Assembly: GCA_023433405.1 (NCBI GenBank)
Contig: JAEZCT010000002.1
Location: 1 to 64,000 of the forward strand
Direction: 5' to 3'
Source: Bacillota bacterium
GTDB lineage: Bacteria; Bacillota; Clostridia; Oscillospirales; Ruminococcaceae
DNA length: 64,000 nucleotides
Made by a program: the position numbers and the translations under genes. Below, piece after piece: positions 49,167 through 58,404 of the stretch; position 1 is the first letter of the stretch; each line of letters begins with the position of its first letter. The notes under the pieces are model-generated. The model saw only the letters and a list, made by a program, of their open reading frames with translations. It was not told the origin of the DNA and made no database searches.

Positions 49167-50314
49167 AGATTGTAATGCATGGAGCGACAAATGGCAGTAA
49201 TTTTGGTGATATAATACTTGCTAGTTTATTCCATAAAATGATCGTTCATGTTAATGGGGAGGATAATACTTTTTTCTATGAATCATTCAAATATGGTGTA
49301 GGCGGTTTTTTGCGTAAAGAGCTTAATTACAATAATCACTTAAAATTTAGTAACTTATTTAAAGCTGACTTTTTGATTTATTTTTCGGGTGGCTATTTCG
49401 GCGAAAATAATGCTGCTCTAAAAGAGAGTATGATAAGATATCTACGTTATTGTCTTGTCGGCAACGTATTTATGCTTCTTAATAAGCCAATTGCAATATT
49501 AGGGATAGGAGGGGGGCCTATCACTAATAAATTTTTGCGAAAGGCTATATGTAAACTAATAAATTATGCTAAATTTGTTTATGTACGGGATGAAGAAACT
49601 AAAAATTACTTTGTTAAATTTGGATGTAGTGCAGATCATATAAAAGTTACAACAGATACTGCGCAAGTAATCACACCGGATATTATACCACCACTTGAAA
49701 CCGACGTCCTTAACGATATAGTGAAAATATTCGGTCATACAAAAAAAATTTTTTTGCACTTGCCAAATGTTCAGCATGTTGATGAAAAATTTTCACAGAT
49801 AGTAATTCCTGCATTAAATCGCTTTTTAAAACTTCATGAGGATTATGGTGTTGTTATCGGAAATGACGGAATGATGTTAAAGGACTTTGAAGGTTTTTTA
49901 TCTGTAAAGGGAATAATTAGCGAGAAGATATATTTCTACAAATATCATAGTGCGTGGCAGTTATGTTCTTTGCTAAACAATATGGACTTAATTATTACGC
50001 CAAAACTACACGTGGGAATAATTGGGGCTTCTTTATCTAAATCTGTATTATCATTTCCTTATCACAATTTCAAAACTCAAAGGTACTTTAGGCAAATAAA
50101 TGAAATTGAGCGATGTATATTACTTAAGGAAGTTAATGAAGACACAGCATTTGAGAATATTAAAAATTATTATAATAAGCCTATTATGCTTAATAATGCC
50201 ATTAGGCATTTAGCCATAAGCAACCTAACTTTATTAGGGAATATTTTGAATTTGCCAAGCAACTTAAATAATGACTTTCAAGAAATTAAGGGAATAATTA
50301 AATGGCTAGGATAA
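49163..50314 (+). CDS. Polysaccharide pyruvyl transferase family protein
   Basis: The 383-aa protein resembles the CsaB/PssM-type family, which adds ketal pyruvate from PEP to polysaccharide sugars. Seen: NGSNFGDIILASLF at the N-terminus, ILGIGGGPITNKFLRKAI, FVYVRDEETKNYF and the C-terminal LIITPKLHVGIIGASLSKSVLSFPYH in two parts, with the conserved His in KLHVGI. Pyruvylation would give the polymer negative charge, and in other Gram-positive bacteria it allows binding of SLH-domain proteins such as the one at 27811. It overlaps the flippase gene by 13 bp. Confidence 0.88.
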   Translation: MKIVMHGATNGSNFGDIILASLFHKMIVHVNGEDNTFFYESFKYGVGGFLRKELNYNNHLKFSNLFKADFLIYFSGGYFGENNAALKESMIRYLRYCLVGNVFMLLNKPIAILGIGGGPITNKFLRKAICKLINYAKFVYVRDEETKNYFVKFGCSADHIKVTTDTAQVITPDIIPPLETDVLNDIVKIFGHTKKIFLHLPNVQHVDEKFSQIVIPALNRFLKLHEDYGVVIGNDGMMLKDFEGFLSVKGIISEKIYFYKYHSAWQLCSLLNNMDLIITPKLHVGIIGASLSKSVLSFPYHNFKTQRYFRQINEIERCILLKEVNEDTAFENIKNYYNKPIMLNNAIRHLAISNLTLLGNILNLPSNLNNDFQEIKGIIKWLG

Positions 50315-51846
50315 ATAATTCCATTCGCAACCTTGTAACCAGCTTAACAGGGCAGTTTCTTACTGTAATACTCGGATTCGCTTCTCGCACAGTGTTTATT
50401 AACACTCTGGGAGAACAGTATCTGGGTGTTAATGGGTTATTTGGAAATATTATAAACATGTTATCTTTATCAGAACTCGGAATTGGAACGGCAATAATTT
50501 ATAGTTTATATAAGCCTATAGCAGACAGCAACCAAAAAGAAATTTATCTTTTGATGAAATTTTATAAGATCGCTTATAGAATTATTGGGCTGATTGTTGC
50601 AGTTTTGGGTCTGTTAATGACCCCCTTTTTAACTTATTTGATTAAGGATATGCCTCCATTAGTTAATATATATTTAATTTTTTCTCTGTTTTTAGTACAA
50701 AATTTATCTTCTTATTTCTTTTTTGCATATAAAAGCGCGTTGTTAAGAGCACATCAGAAGCAGTATATTATTACGGTTGTCGGCTATGTATTTGTTATTA
50801 TATCAAATATTGCTCAAATATTGGTGCTTTATTATCTGAATAATTACTTACTGTATTTGTTGGTTGTTATAATTTTTCAAATACTTCAAAATTTTATTAT
50901 ATCACAAAAAGTTAATCAAATGTACCCTTATATAAACGAGAAATCTAAACATAGAATTTCAAAGCAAAAAGCGCAAGAAATACTACGAAACTGTTATGCT
51001 CTTTTCCTGCTGCGGATAAACGCCATTGTTTTAAACGCAACCGACAATCTAGTGCTTTCAGGGTTCGTTGGGCTATCAGCTGTTGGATTATATTCTAACT
51101 ACATTCTTATAACATCACATATCAGGAATATTCTTAGCTTATTTTATAGTTCTATAACTGCGAGTCTTGGAAATCTTCATACTTTCGGAGATACTAATCA
51201 TGAGGTTTTGGTTTTTCAAATTACTAATTTTTTGGCGTTCTTATTTTATGGAGTAGCTTCTATTGGCATTTTTATCGCCGCAAACCCTTTTATTGAACTA
51301 TGGATTGGAGCAGATTTTTTGCTTCCGATGCCGTTTGTGTTTTTATTGAGCATAGACTTGTACTTAAATGGAATTAAAAAAGTTTCGACAACTTTCCGTG
51401 ACTCTATGGGACTGTTTTTGCACGCTAAATATCGTCCATTGGTAGGAGCTGTTATTAATTTGGTTTTGTCAGTTGTATTGGTAAAACCATTGGGAATCAC
51501 AGGTATCATTTTAGGAACCGTCATAGCAAATCTGACCACATATTTCTGGCTTGATCCTAAAATTGTATTTAACAAGGGCTTTCATCGCTCTTCTTCCATA
51601 TATTATATTAAAAATGGACTATACCTACTCGTACTCGGAGTGACGGGATTCTTGGTTTATTGGTTAGTACCGCTGATTAAACTGGAAGGCTGGCTTCGCG
51701 TCTTTGCTCTTACGGTGCTTTGTGTAGCACTGCCGTCTGCAATTTTTTTGGCGGTATTTTGGAGACAGCAAGAGACAAGGTACCTTGTGGACTTATTCAA
51801 AAAGCTCATTTGGACGCGTTTTAAAAACACGTTGCTAAAAAAATAA
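50302..51846 (+). CDS. Oligosaccharide flippase (Wzx-like, MOP/PST family)
   Basis: The 514-aa polytopic membrane protein with about 12-14 hydrophobic segments moves undecaprenyl-linked repeat units across the membrane. The start LVTSLTGQFLTVILGFASRTVFINTLGEQYLGVNGLFGNI is typical of Gram-positive Wzx/EpsK-type flippases, in two conserved helices. The middle has LRINAIVLNATDNLVLSGFVG. It is the last gene of the AT-rich core. No Wzy-type polymerase accompanies it in the window. Confidence 0.94.
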   Translation: MARINNSIRNLVTSLTGQFLTVILGFASRTVFINTLGEQYLGVNGLFGNIINMLSLSELGIGTAIIYSLYKPIADSNQKEIYLLMKFYKIAYRIIGLIVAVLGLLMTPFLTYLIKDMPPLVNIYLIFSLFLVQNLSSYFFFAYKSALLRAHQKQYIITVVGYVFVIISNIAQILVLYYLNNYLLYLLVVIIFQILQNFIISQKVNQMYPYINEKSKHRISKQKAQEILRNCYALFLLRINAIVLNATDNLVLSGFVGLSAVGLYSNYILITSHIRNILSLFYSSITASLGNLHTFGDTNHEVLVFQITNFLAFLFYGVASIGIFIAANPFIELWIGADFLLPMPFVFLLSIDLYLNGIKKVSTTFRDSMGLFLHAKYRPLVGAVINLVLSVVLVKPLGITGIILGTVIANLTTYFWLDPKIVFNKGFHRSSSIYYIKNGLYLLVLGVTGFLVYWLVPLIKLEGWLRVFALTVLCVALPSAIFLAVFWRQQETRYLVDLFKKLIWTRFKNTLLKK

Positions 51847-51877
51847 GAATTCAAGAAGCAATATTGGAGGTAATAAC

Positions 51878-52882
51878 TTGCGCCAAGATGCTAAAATCCT
51901 CATCACCGGCTCCGCCGGCTTTATTGGTGCCGCACTGGCAGCCCGGCTGCTTGGTATGGGCCGAAGCATCGTGGGCATTGATAATGTGAACGACTATTAT
52001 GACATAGGGCTAAAGGAAACACGGCTTGCCTCTCTATCGCGGTTTAATGGTTTTAGGTTTATCAAAATGGATATTGCGGACAAGCCCGCCATTGATAAGC
52101 TCTTTGCCGAAGAAAAGTTTGACCTTGTCGTAAACCTTGCAGCGCAGGCGGGTGTACGCTATTCCATTACAAACCCCGAGGCCTATATTAATAGTAATAT
52201 CATCGGCTTTTTTAATATTCTGGAGGTATGCCGCTATCATTCGGTTAAGCACCTTGTATACGCCTCCAGCTCCTCCGTATACGGTTCGAATAAAAAGGTG
52301 CCATATTCAACGCAGGATAAGGTGGACAACCCGGTTTCTTTATACGCTGCAACGAAAAAATCAAATGAGCTTATGGCTCACGCGTACTCAAAGCTGTATC
52401 AAATTCCAGCTACCGGGCTGCGTTTTTTTACGGTGTATGGTCCCATGGGAAGACCCGATATGGCATATTTCAGCTTTACAGAGAAGATGGTAAGGGGACA
52501 GACCATACAGATTTTTGGAAATGGAGATATGAAAAGGGATTTCACCTACATTGACGATATTGTAGATGGCATTGTAAACGTGATGGGTAGTCCCCCCAAA
52601 AACACAGAGGATGGCGCGCCATACAAAATATATAATATTGGAAACAATAAACCGGAAGACTTGCTTTACTTTGTCCAGACGTTGGAGCAGTGCCTTCTGC
52701 GGGAGGGGATCCTTCCCCACCCGGTGAATAAGGAGTTTCTGCCGATGCAGCCGGGCGATGTATATCAAACCTATGCGGATGTAACAGATTTGGTAAACGA
52801 TTTTGGTTTCAAGCCAAATACTTCATTGGCGGAGGGCTTGGATCGGTTCGTGAAATGGTATAAGGAATATTACAGTAAGTAA
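51878..52882 (+). CDS. UDP-glucuronate 4-epimerase-like (extended SDR)
   Basis: The 334-aa protein has the NAD-binding ITGSAGFIGAALAARLL, DNVNDYYDIGLKETRL (typical of UDP-uronate epimerases), YASSSSVYGSNKKVPYS, the Y-x-x-x-K in SLYAATKKSNELMAHAYS, and the closing GDVYQTYADVTDL...GFKPNTSLAEGLDRFVKWYKEYY pattern. It probably interconverts UDP-glucuronate and UDP-galacturonate. The next gene makes UDP-glucuronate, giving a two-step path. A TTG start follows GGAGG. Base composition returns to the GC-typical level here. Confidence 0.9.
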   Translation: MRQDAKILITGSAGFIGAALAARLLGMGRSIVGIDNVNDYYDIGLKETRLASLSRFNGFRFIKMDIADKPAIDKLFAEEKFDLVVNLAAQAGVRYSITNPEAYINSNIIGFFNILEVCRYHSVKHLVYASSSSVYGSNKKVPYSTQDKVDNPVSLYAATKKSNELMAHAYSKLYQIPATGLRFFTVYGPMGRPDMAYFSFTEKMVRGQTIQIFGNGDMKRDFTYIDDIVDGIVNVMGSPPKNTEDGAPYKIYNIGNNKPEDLLYFVQTLEQCLLREGILPHPVNKEFLPMQPGDVYQTYADVTDLVNDFGFKPNTSLAEGLDRFVKWYKEYYSK

Positions 52883-52908
52883 TCGCAATAAAGCCGGAGG
52901 ATAAAGAG

Positions 52909-54093
52909 ATGAAGATTGCAGTGGCAGGAATAGGGTATGTGGGCTTATCAAACGCGGTACTGTTAGCCCAGCATAATGACGTGACGGCAGTTGACATAAT
53001 TCCAGAGCGAGTTGATATGCTGAATAATCGAAACAGCCCTATCGCAGACCAGGAGCTTGAAGAGTTCTTAAAAACCAAAGAGCTAAGGCTGCAGGCTACG
53101 CTTCATGGCGAAAGCGCGTTTCGGGATGCGCAATATGTGATTATATCCACTCCCACAAATTATGATGCCGAAAAGAATTACTTTGACACATCATCCGTTG
53201 AAGTCGTTATTAAGCAGGTCATATCGGTAAATCCCGACGCAATCATCATTATCAAGTCAACCGTACCCGTAGGCTTTACTATGGAGATTCGTGAGCAGCT
53301 TTGCTGCGATAATATATTGTTTAGCCCCGAGTTTTTGCGTGAAGGCAGGGCACTTTACGACAATTTATACCCCAGCCGTATCATCGTAGGTACCCCAACA
53401 GGGAATGTGCGGCTGCAAAGGGCGGCCGAGACCTTCGCCGAACTGTTAAAGCAGGGGGCAATAAAGCAGGATATTCCTGTTCTAATCACCGACCTGACAG
53501 AGGCCGAAGCAGTTAAGCTGTTTGCCAACACCTACCTCGCCCTTCGTGTGGCATTTTTTAACGAGCTGGATACATACGCCGAGGTTCGCGGACTAAGTAC
53601 CAAACAGATTATCGAGGGAATTGGCCACGATCCGCGCATCGGCAATCATTATAATAATCCGTCCTTCGGCTACGGCGGGTATTGCCTGCCGAAGGATACC
53701 AAGCAGCTTCGTGCCAATTACGATCAGGTACCCAATAATATTATTTCAGCAATCGTGGATGCCAACCGTACACGAAAGGATTTTATCGCCGACCAAATCC
53801 TTTCCAGGCACCCAAAGATTGTCGGCGTTTATCGGCTTACTATGAAAGCGGAATCGGATAATTTCAGGCAGTCCTCCATTCAGGGGGTAATGAAACGGAT
53901 TAAGGGCAAAGGAATTGAAGTAGTGGTTTATGAGCCTGCTCTGAGTGAGGATAGTTTTTATAACAGCCGTGTTATCAGGGATATCAACGAATTCAAAGCG
54001 ATGTCGGATGTTATCATTGCAAACCGTTATAGTGATGATATTTCCGATGTCATCGATAAGGTCTATACCCGCGACCTGTATTTCAGAGACTGA
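52909..54093 (+). CDS. ugd: UDP-glucose 6-dehydrogenase
   Basis: The 394-aa NAD-dependent four-electron dehydrogenase oxidises UDP-glucose to UDP-glucuronate. The N-terminal Rossmann motif is VAGIGYVGLSNAVLLAQHN, and SPEFLREGRALYDNLYPSRIIVG (in two parts) and the catalytic Cys in FGYGGYCLPKDTKQL are clear. It is the short form, as in E. coli Ugd. It lies 26 bp after the epimerase gene with AAGCCGGAGG before the ATG. It supplies uronic-acid precursors for the polymer. Confidence 0.95.
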   Translation: MKIAVAGIGYVGLSNAVLLAQHNDVTAVDIIPERVDMLNNRNSPIADQELEEFLKTKELRLQATLHGESAFRDAQYVIISTPTNYDAEKNYFDTSSVEVVIKQVISVNPDAIIIIKSTVPVGFTMEIREQLCCDNILFSPEFLREGRALYDNLYPSRIIVGTPTGNVRLQRAAETFAELLKQGAIKQDIPVLITDLTEAEAVKLFANTYLALRVAFFNELDTYAEVRGLSTKQIIEGIGHDPRIGNHYNNPSFGYGGYCLPKDTKQLRANYDQVPNNIISAIVDANRTRKDFIADQILSRHPKIVGVYRLTMKAESDNFRQSSIQGVMKRIKGKGIEVVVYEPALSEDSFYNSRVIRDINEFKAMSDVIIANRYSDDISDVIDKVYTRDLYFRD

Positions 54094-54274
54094 TTAGGCC
54101 TTGTTTGTAAAGCCGATTGACCTATGATTTAAAACTATTGGTGAAAAACCAGAAGTCTGGAATACTGTAAGGAGTTATTGGTACATATACTGGTACTGGA
54201 TCTTGCTTAAAATAGCGATTCGACTATGCTTTTTTACTGTTTATACTCATAAAAGCAGGAGGGCGAGGCGCACA

Positions 54275-55420
54275 ATGAATATACTGGTTACGGGAGCAAA
54301 TGGCTTTATTGGCAAGAACCTGTGCGCCGTGCTTGCGAATATCCGTGATGGCAAGGACAAAACCTATGGCGAAATTCCGGGTCTTAACCTATTTGAATAT
54401 GATCTTCAAACCCCGGCCAACCGGTTGGATGAGTATTGCGACAAGGCCGATTTTGTGTTTCATCTGGCCGGGGTAAACCGTCCCAAGGAACAGTCGGAGT
54501 TTATGGAGGGCAACTTTGGTTTTACCGCTACATTGTTAGCTTGCCTGAAAAAAAACCACAACCGCTGCCCAGTTATGATTTCTTCCTCAACGCAGGCCTC
54601 ACAGGATAACCCATATGGGCTGTCAAAAAGAGCCGGGGAGGAGCTGGCGCTTGCCTATGGGCGGGAAACCGGCGCAAGGGTGATGGTGTATCGCTTCCCG
54701 AATATCTTTGGCAAATGGTGCCGCCCGGGTTACAACAGCGCGGTTGCTACATTCTGTCATAATACCGCCCATGGTCTGCCTGTTCAAATCAGTGACCCCA
54801 ACGTGGTTTTAAATCTGGTATATATTGATGATGTAGTAAACGAGCTGATTTTTGCGCTGCTTGGTACCGCCAATGAAACAGGCGGTGGCTTTTGCAGCGT
54901 TCCCACCGTGTACACCGCCTCATTGGAGCAGATTGTGGGCGTGATCAAAGCCTTTCGCGACAGCCGCAACGATGCAAGTGTGGCGGATATGTCCGATGGC
55001 TTTACACAAAAACTTTATGCAACCTATTTGAGTTATCTGCCTGCCGATGGCTTTTCCTACCCGCTGCTCATGCACTGCGACAACAGGGGAAGCTTTACCG
55101 AGCTCTTTCGTACCCCGGAGCGCGGTCAGTTTTCCATCAATACCTCAAAGCCGGGCATTGTAAAGGGGAACCACTGGCATAACACGAAGAATGAAAAATT
55201 TGTGGTTGTAAGCGGTAAAGGGGTCATCCGGCTACGCAAGCTCGGTTCCGATGAAGTTGCAGAGTATTATGTAAACGGTGAACAGCTTACGGCAGTGGAT
55301 ATTCCGGTAGGGTATACCCACAACATCGAAAACCTGGGGGATAACGATATGGTGACCTTTATGTGGGCAAGCGAGCCATTTAACCCCGATAGACCGGATA
55401 CCTTTTTTGAAGTCGTTTAA
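54275..55420 (+). CDS. capF: CapF-type bifunctional reductase with cupin domain (UDP-L-FucNAc path)
   Basis: The 381-aa protein has an N-terminal SDR domain (ILVTGANGFIGKNL, FHLAGVNRPKEQ, SSSTQASQDNPYGLSKRAGE, IFGKWCRPGYNSAVATFCHN) and a C-terminal cupin (about 255-381) with KGNHWHNTKNEKFVVVSGKG and VDIPVGYTHNIENLGDND. This matches Staphylococcus aureus CapF as recalled, which reduces the 4-keto sugar made by CapE. The ATG of MNILVTG follows AGGAGGGCGAGG. The upstream in-frame extension is rejected. The expected CapE gene is not in this window. Confidence 0.94.
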   Translation: MNILVTGANGFIGKNLCAVLANIRDGKDKTYGEIPGLNLFEYDLQTPANRLDEYCDKADFVFHLAGVNRPKEQSEFMEGNFGFTATLLACLKKNHNRCPVMISSSTQASQDNPYGLSKRAGEELALAYGRETGARVMVYRFPNIFGKWCRPGYNSAVATFCHNTAHGLPVQISDPNVVLNLVYIDDVVNELIFALLGTANETGGGFCSVPTVYTASLEQIVGVIKAFRDSRNDASVADMSDGFTQKLYATYLSYLPADGFSYPLLMHCDNRGSFTELFRTPERGQFSINTSKPGIVKGNHWHNTKNEKFVVVSGKGVIRLRKLGSDEVAEYYVNGEQLTAVDIPVGYTHNIENLGDNDMVTFMWASEPFNPDRPDTFFEVV

Positions 55421-55530
55421 CCTAAAATAACGCAGAGAAGTTTATGGTAAAAGGACTCTCCGGCACCGGATGTGGAATATACTAAAGGTGATAACGTATT
55501 CTGCTTTTGTGGAAACGGAGAAATTACACT

Positions 55531-56679
55531 ATGAGCAAGCTGCGACTGATGACCATCATCGGAACCCGCCCCGAAATCATACGTCTTGCGGCGGTTATTA
55601 AAAAATGCGACCGCTATTTTGAGCAGCTATTGGTGCATACCGGCCAAAATTATGATTATGAGCTTAACCAAATCTTTTTTGATGATCTTAAGCTGCGCGC
55701 TCCTGATTTTTATCTGGGTGCCGCGGGAGCGGATTTAGGAGAGACCATTGGGAACATTATCGCAAAATCCTTTCGCCTGATGACCGAGCAAAAGCCCGAT
55801 GCGCTGTTGATTCTGGGGGACACAAACTCCTGCCTGTCGGCAATCTCGGCAAAGCGTTTGCATATTCCCATCTTTCATATGGAGGCCGGCAACCGCTGCT
55901 TTGACGAATGCCTGCCGGAGGAAACCAACCGCCGCATTGTGGACCATATCGCAGATGTGAACCTCTGCTACAGTGAACATGCCAGGCGCTATTTAAACGC
56001 CGAAGGAACCGCGCGGGAGCGAACGTTTGTTACCGGTTCTCCGATGGCGGAGGTACTGACGGAAAACCTGAGCCGGATCCTTACCTCGGATATTCTGACT
56101 CGGCTCGATTTAAAGCCGCGCGGGTACATCCTGCTTTCCGCCCACCGGGAGGAGAACATCGACACGCCTGATAATTTCTTGAGTCTGATGAACGCGGTCA
56201 ACGCCATGGCAGAGCGATATGATATGCCGATTTTGTATTCCTGCCACCCAAGGAGCGCAAGGTTTATTGAAAAACGCGGCTTTGTATTTGACAGCCGGGT
56301 GCGGCAGAACAAGCCACTGGGCTTCCACGATTATAACCACCTGCAAGCAAACGCCTTTGCCGTGGTTTCCGACAGCGGCACCCTGCCGGAGGAGGCGAGC
56401 TTTTTCTTATCCGTGGGGCATCCGTTTCCCGCCGTCTGCATCCGCACCTCCACCGAGCGGCCCGAGTCGCTGGATAAGGGCAACTTCATCATCGCGGGTA
56501 TCACCGGGCGGCAGGTGCTGGAGGCCATAGAAACCGCAGTAGAGATGAATCGGAATCAGGATTACGGTGTTCCGGTGCCGGATTATACCGATACGAACGT
56601 CAGCGCCAAGGTGGTCAAGATCATCCAGAGCTATACCGGCATTGTCGATAAAATGGTGTGGAGAAAGCTTCCTCAATAA
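55531..56679 (+). CDS. capG: CapG/WecB-family UDP-N-acetyl-sugar 2-epimerase
   Basis: The 382-aa non-hydrolysing UDP-GlcNAc 2-epimerase-like protein probably performs the last step to UDP-N-acetyl-L-fucosamine, given the adjacent capF. Seen: MTIIGTRPEIIRLAAVI, VHTGQNYDYELNQIFFDDL, LLILGDTNSCLSAISAKRL, HMEAGNRCFDECLPEETNRR and ILLSAHREENIDTPDNF. The ATG of MSKLRLM is supported by GGAG ~10 nt upstream. It ends the polysaccharide locus; a bidirectional hairpin follows. Confidence 0.94.
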   Translation: MSKLRLMTIIGTRPEIIRLAAVIKKCDRYFEQLLVHTGQNYDYELNQIFFDDLKLRAPDFYLGAAGADLGETIGNIIAKSFRLMTEQKPDALLILGDTNSCLSAISAKRLHIPIFHMEAGNRCFDECLPEETNRRIVDHIADVNLCYSEHARRYLNAEGTARERTFVTGSPMAEVLTENLSRILTSDILTRLDLKPRGYILLSAHREENIDTPDNFLSLMNAVNAMAERYDMPILYSCHPRSARFIEKRGFVFDSRVRQNKPLGFHDYNHLQANAFAVVSDSGTLPEEASFFLSVGHPFPAVCIRTSTERPESLDKGNFIIAGITGRQVLEAIETAVEMNRNQDYGVPVPDYTDTNVSAKVVKIIQSYTGIVDKMVWRKLPQ

Positions 56680-56718
56680 TGATTGTTTTTTATGCGCCTC
56701 ATGTTCAAAATGTAAATG

Positions 56719-56758
56719 AAGGAACCGTTGATTAAAGTTCATGAATCAACGGTTCCTT
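56719..56758. terminator. Bidirectional terminator overlapping a 3' coding end
   Basis: AAGGAACCGTTGATT pairs perfectly (15 bp) with AATCAACGGTTCCTT. It ends the polysaccharide locus on the plus strand, and on the minus strand contains the last codons and stop of the convergent gene. Confidence 0.85.
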
Positions 56759-57242
56759 CCATATATGCTAGATCTTTAAAATATTCCAGCACCGCTAATC
56801 CCTGTTCGCTGTCCTCAGCTGGCGCCACATAATAGACATCGTCACATTTAATTGCTATAGCATTCCAATTGTCTTCACCATAAAGATAGCCGAAAGTCAT
56901 TATATTTAAAGCTTCGTCATATCGCACAATAACATTCGCCAGAATTTTTTTTTGCGTATCCAGTGGGCCCAGCTCAAACAAAGGGCCAAGAAATGTGTAT
57001 TCTTTAACCATGATGTTATCTTTTGAATAAACCAAGACCTTTCCTTTTAGCTCATTGTCGCGAAAAAGGTAGTTTAAATGCCACCCGTTAATAGTAATTT
57101 GACTGACTTGCTCAACATTCTTTTCACCCTTTACCTGCACTGCGGGTAGTGTTCTTTTTATGTAGTAAGGAAACGGTGCGGCAAGGAGCACAGTTAACAT
57201 AGCCAAAGAGCATATAATAATCAGCGTTAATTTACTTTTCAT
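56739..57242 (-). CDS. Membrane-anchored/secreted protein of unknown function
   Basis: No family is recognised. The 167-aa protein has an N-terminal signal anchor (LTLIIICSLAMLTVLLAAPFPYYI) and an extracytoplasmic domain of about 140 residues with alternating strands (ITINGWHLNYLFRDNELKGKV, NVIVRYDEALNIMTFGYLYG). No lipobox Cys and no catalytic motif are seen. Its stop lies inside the bidirectional hairpin. It has its own promoter and is divergent from spoVT. Confidence 0.75.
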   Translation of the reverse strand: MKSKLTLIIICSLAMLTVLLAAPFPYYIKRTLPAVQVKGEKNVEQVSQITINGWHLNYLFRDNELKGKVLVYSKDNIMVKEYTFLGPLFELGPLDTQKKILANVIVRYDEALNIMTFGYLYGEDNWNAIAIKCDDVYYVAPAEDSEQGLAVLEYFKDLAYMEGTVDS

Positions 57243-57310
57243 TCATTTAACCTCTTTTCAATCAAGCAAAACAAGACCGGAGTATTTCGAACGCTGACTA
57301 CCACAATTTA

Positions 57311-57339
57311 ACTATATGACAATTAAAATCTCTTGTAAA
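57311..57339 (-). promoter_or_regulatory. Sigma-A promoter of the 56739-57242 gene
   Basis: On the minus strand TTTACA, 17-bp spacer, TATAGT, ~70 bp upstream of the ATG. Confidence 0.7.
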
Positions 57340-57451
57340 GTAAAATCGTATATTAATATAATGTTTTTCATTATTAACAAAAAAATAAAAAAATGCTGCT
57401 TTTATGCGTTTTTATCATAAGCCAAACCCGCCAATAGTTTCATGAGTAATT

Positions 57452-57481
57452 TGAATAAACTACGCGGCGGTGCAAATAATA
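57452..57481 (+). promoter_or_regulatory. Possible sigma-G-type promoter of spoVT
   Basis: TGAATA, 17-bp spacer, AATAATA resembles forespore (sigma-F/G) promoters, which control spoVT in Bacillus. The remaining ~110 bp up to the gene contain no better sigma-A match. The -10 lacks the leading C, so this is tentative. Confidence 0.35.
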
Positions 57482-57618
57482 CTACTATCATCGGGAGCGC
57501 CGTACCATCACGCGATTACGCCGCAGGAAACCGCGGGTACGATTGGGCGCGTATCATAAATCAGCGCAAGGGATTGCCTAAAGCTTTTTATATTATATTT
57601 AGGGAGGAAGCATAAGCA

Positions 57619-58161
57619 ATGAAAGCCACCGGAATTGTAAGACGCATAGATGATCTTGGGCGAGTCGTAATCCCCAAGGAGATACGAAGGACAATGAGAA
57701 TCAGGGAGGGGGATCCTCTTGAGATATATACCGACAACGACGGAGAAGTAATCTTTAAAAAATATTCCCCCATTGGGGAGCTTTCCTCATTTGCCACCCA
57801 ATATGCGGACGTTCTCTACAAAACTGGCGGAGAAGCCGTGGTGGTTTGCGACCGTGACCATGTCATCGCCGTATCCGGCATACCCAAAAAGGAGCTGCTT
57901 GAGCGGCGCGTTTCGGCACAGCTCGAGGAGCTCATGGAGCAGCGCAAAACCTTCTCCTACACCGGCAAGGATCAGCGCCGTATGCAGCCGGTGGAGGGCG
58001 TAGAGCGTTACGCGCTTGTGTGCGCACCCATCATTGCATCGGGAGATGTGGCGGGCTCTGTCATGTATCTGTGCGGCGAGGCGCCCAACCCCGCAAGCGA
58101 TGTGGAAATGAAGCTGGTACAGGCCGCCGCGGCTTTTTTAGGCAAGCAAATGGAAGAATAA
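57619..58161 (+). CDS. spoVT: Stage V sporulation protein T
   Basis: The 180-aa forespore regulator has an N-terminal AbrB-type swapped-hairpin DNA-binding domain (MKATGIVRRIDDLGRVVIPKEIRRTM, in the family's conserved order) and a C-terminal GAF-like domain (about 55-178; VVVCDRDHVIAVSGIPKKELL, ALVCAPIIASGDVAGSVMYL). The length equals the Bacillus protein. Its presence implies an endospore former. GGGAGG precedes the ATG at ~11 nt. Confidence 0.97.
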   Translation: MKATGIVRRIDDLGRVVIPKEIRRTMRIREGDPLEIYTDNDGEVIFKKYSPIGELSSFATQYADVLYKTGGEAVVVCDRDHVIAVSGIPKKELLERRVSAQLEELMEQRKTFSYTGKDQRRMQPVEGVERYALVCAPIIASGDVAGSVMYLCGEAPNPASDVEMKLVQAAAAFLGKQMEE

Positions 58162-58224
58162 CTGCGTTTTATCCGTTATGCCATACGTCATTCTAAAATT
58201 GTTCATAATTTTGTAAGATAGTAC

Positions 58225-58253
58225 TTGCAAAACCCTTGCGATTATGGTATCGT
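58225..58253 (+). promoter_or_regulatory. Possible promoter of the rimP-nusA-infB operon
   Basis: TTGCAA, 17-bp spacer, TATCGT. Only moderate matches, but placed so that the transcript would begin ~20 nt before the leader hairpin. Confidence 0.45.
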
Positions 58254-58278
58254 AAATAAGGTAAATGACAGTTCGTGT

Positions 58279-58304
58279 GAAAGAGTGGGACGCCCCACTC
58301 TTTC
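58279..58304 (+). ncRNA. Leader hairpin of the rimP operon (rimP-leader-like)
   Basis: GAAAGAGTGGG pairs perfectly with CCCACTCTTTC around a 4-nt loop, ~100 nt before rimP. A conserved hairpin of this kind ahead of rimP is known in Firmicutes as the rimP leader motif; assignment here is by position and shape, not by covariance search. Confidence 0.6.
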
Positions 58305-58404
58305 CTGCGTATTACGGCACTTTTTAAAAACACCGCTTTGCATCGGCGCGACCGGAATGAGGTCATGCGCGTTCGGCGGATGGATAAACGGACGGAGGAT
58401 CGGT

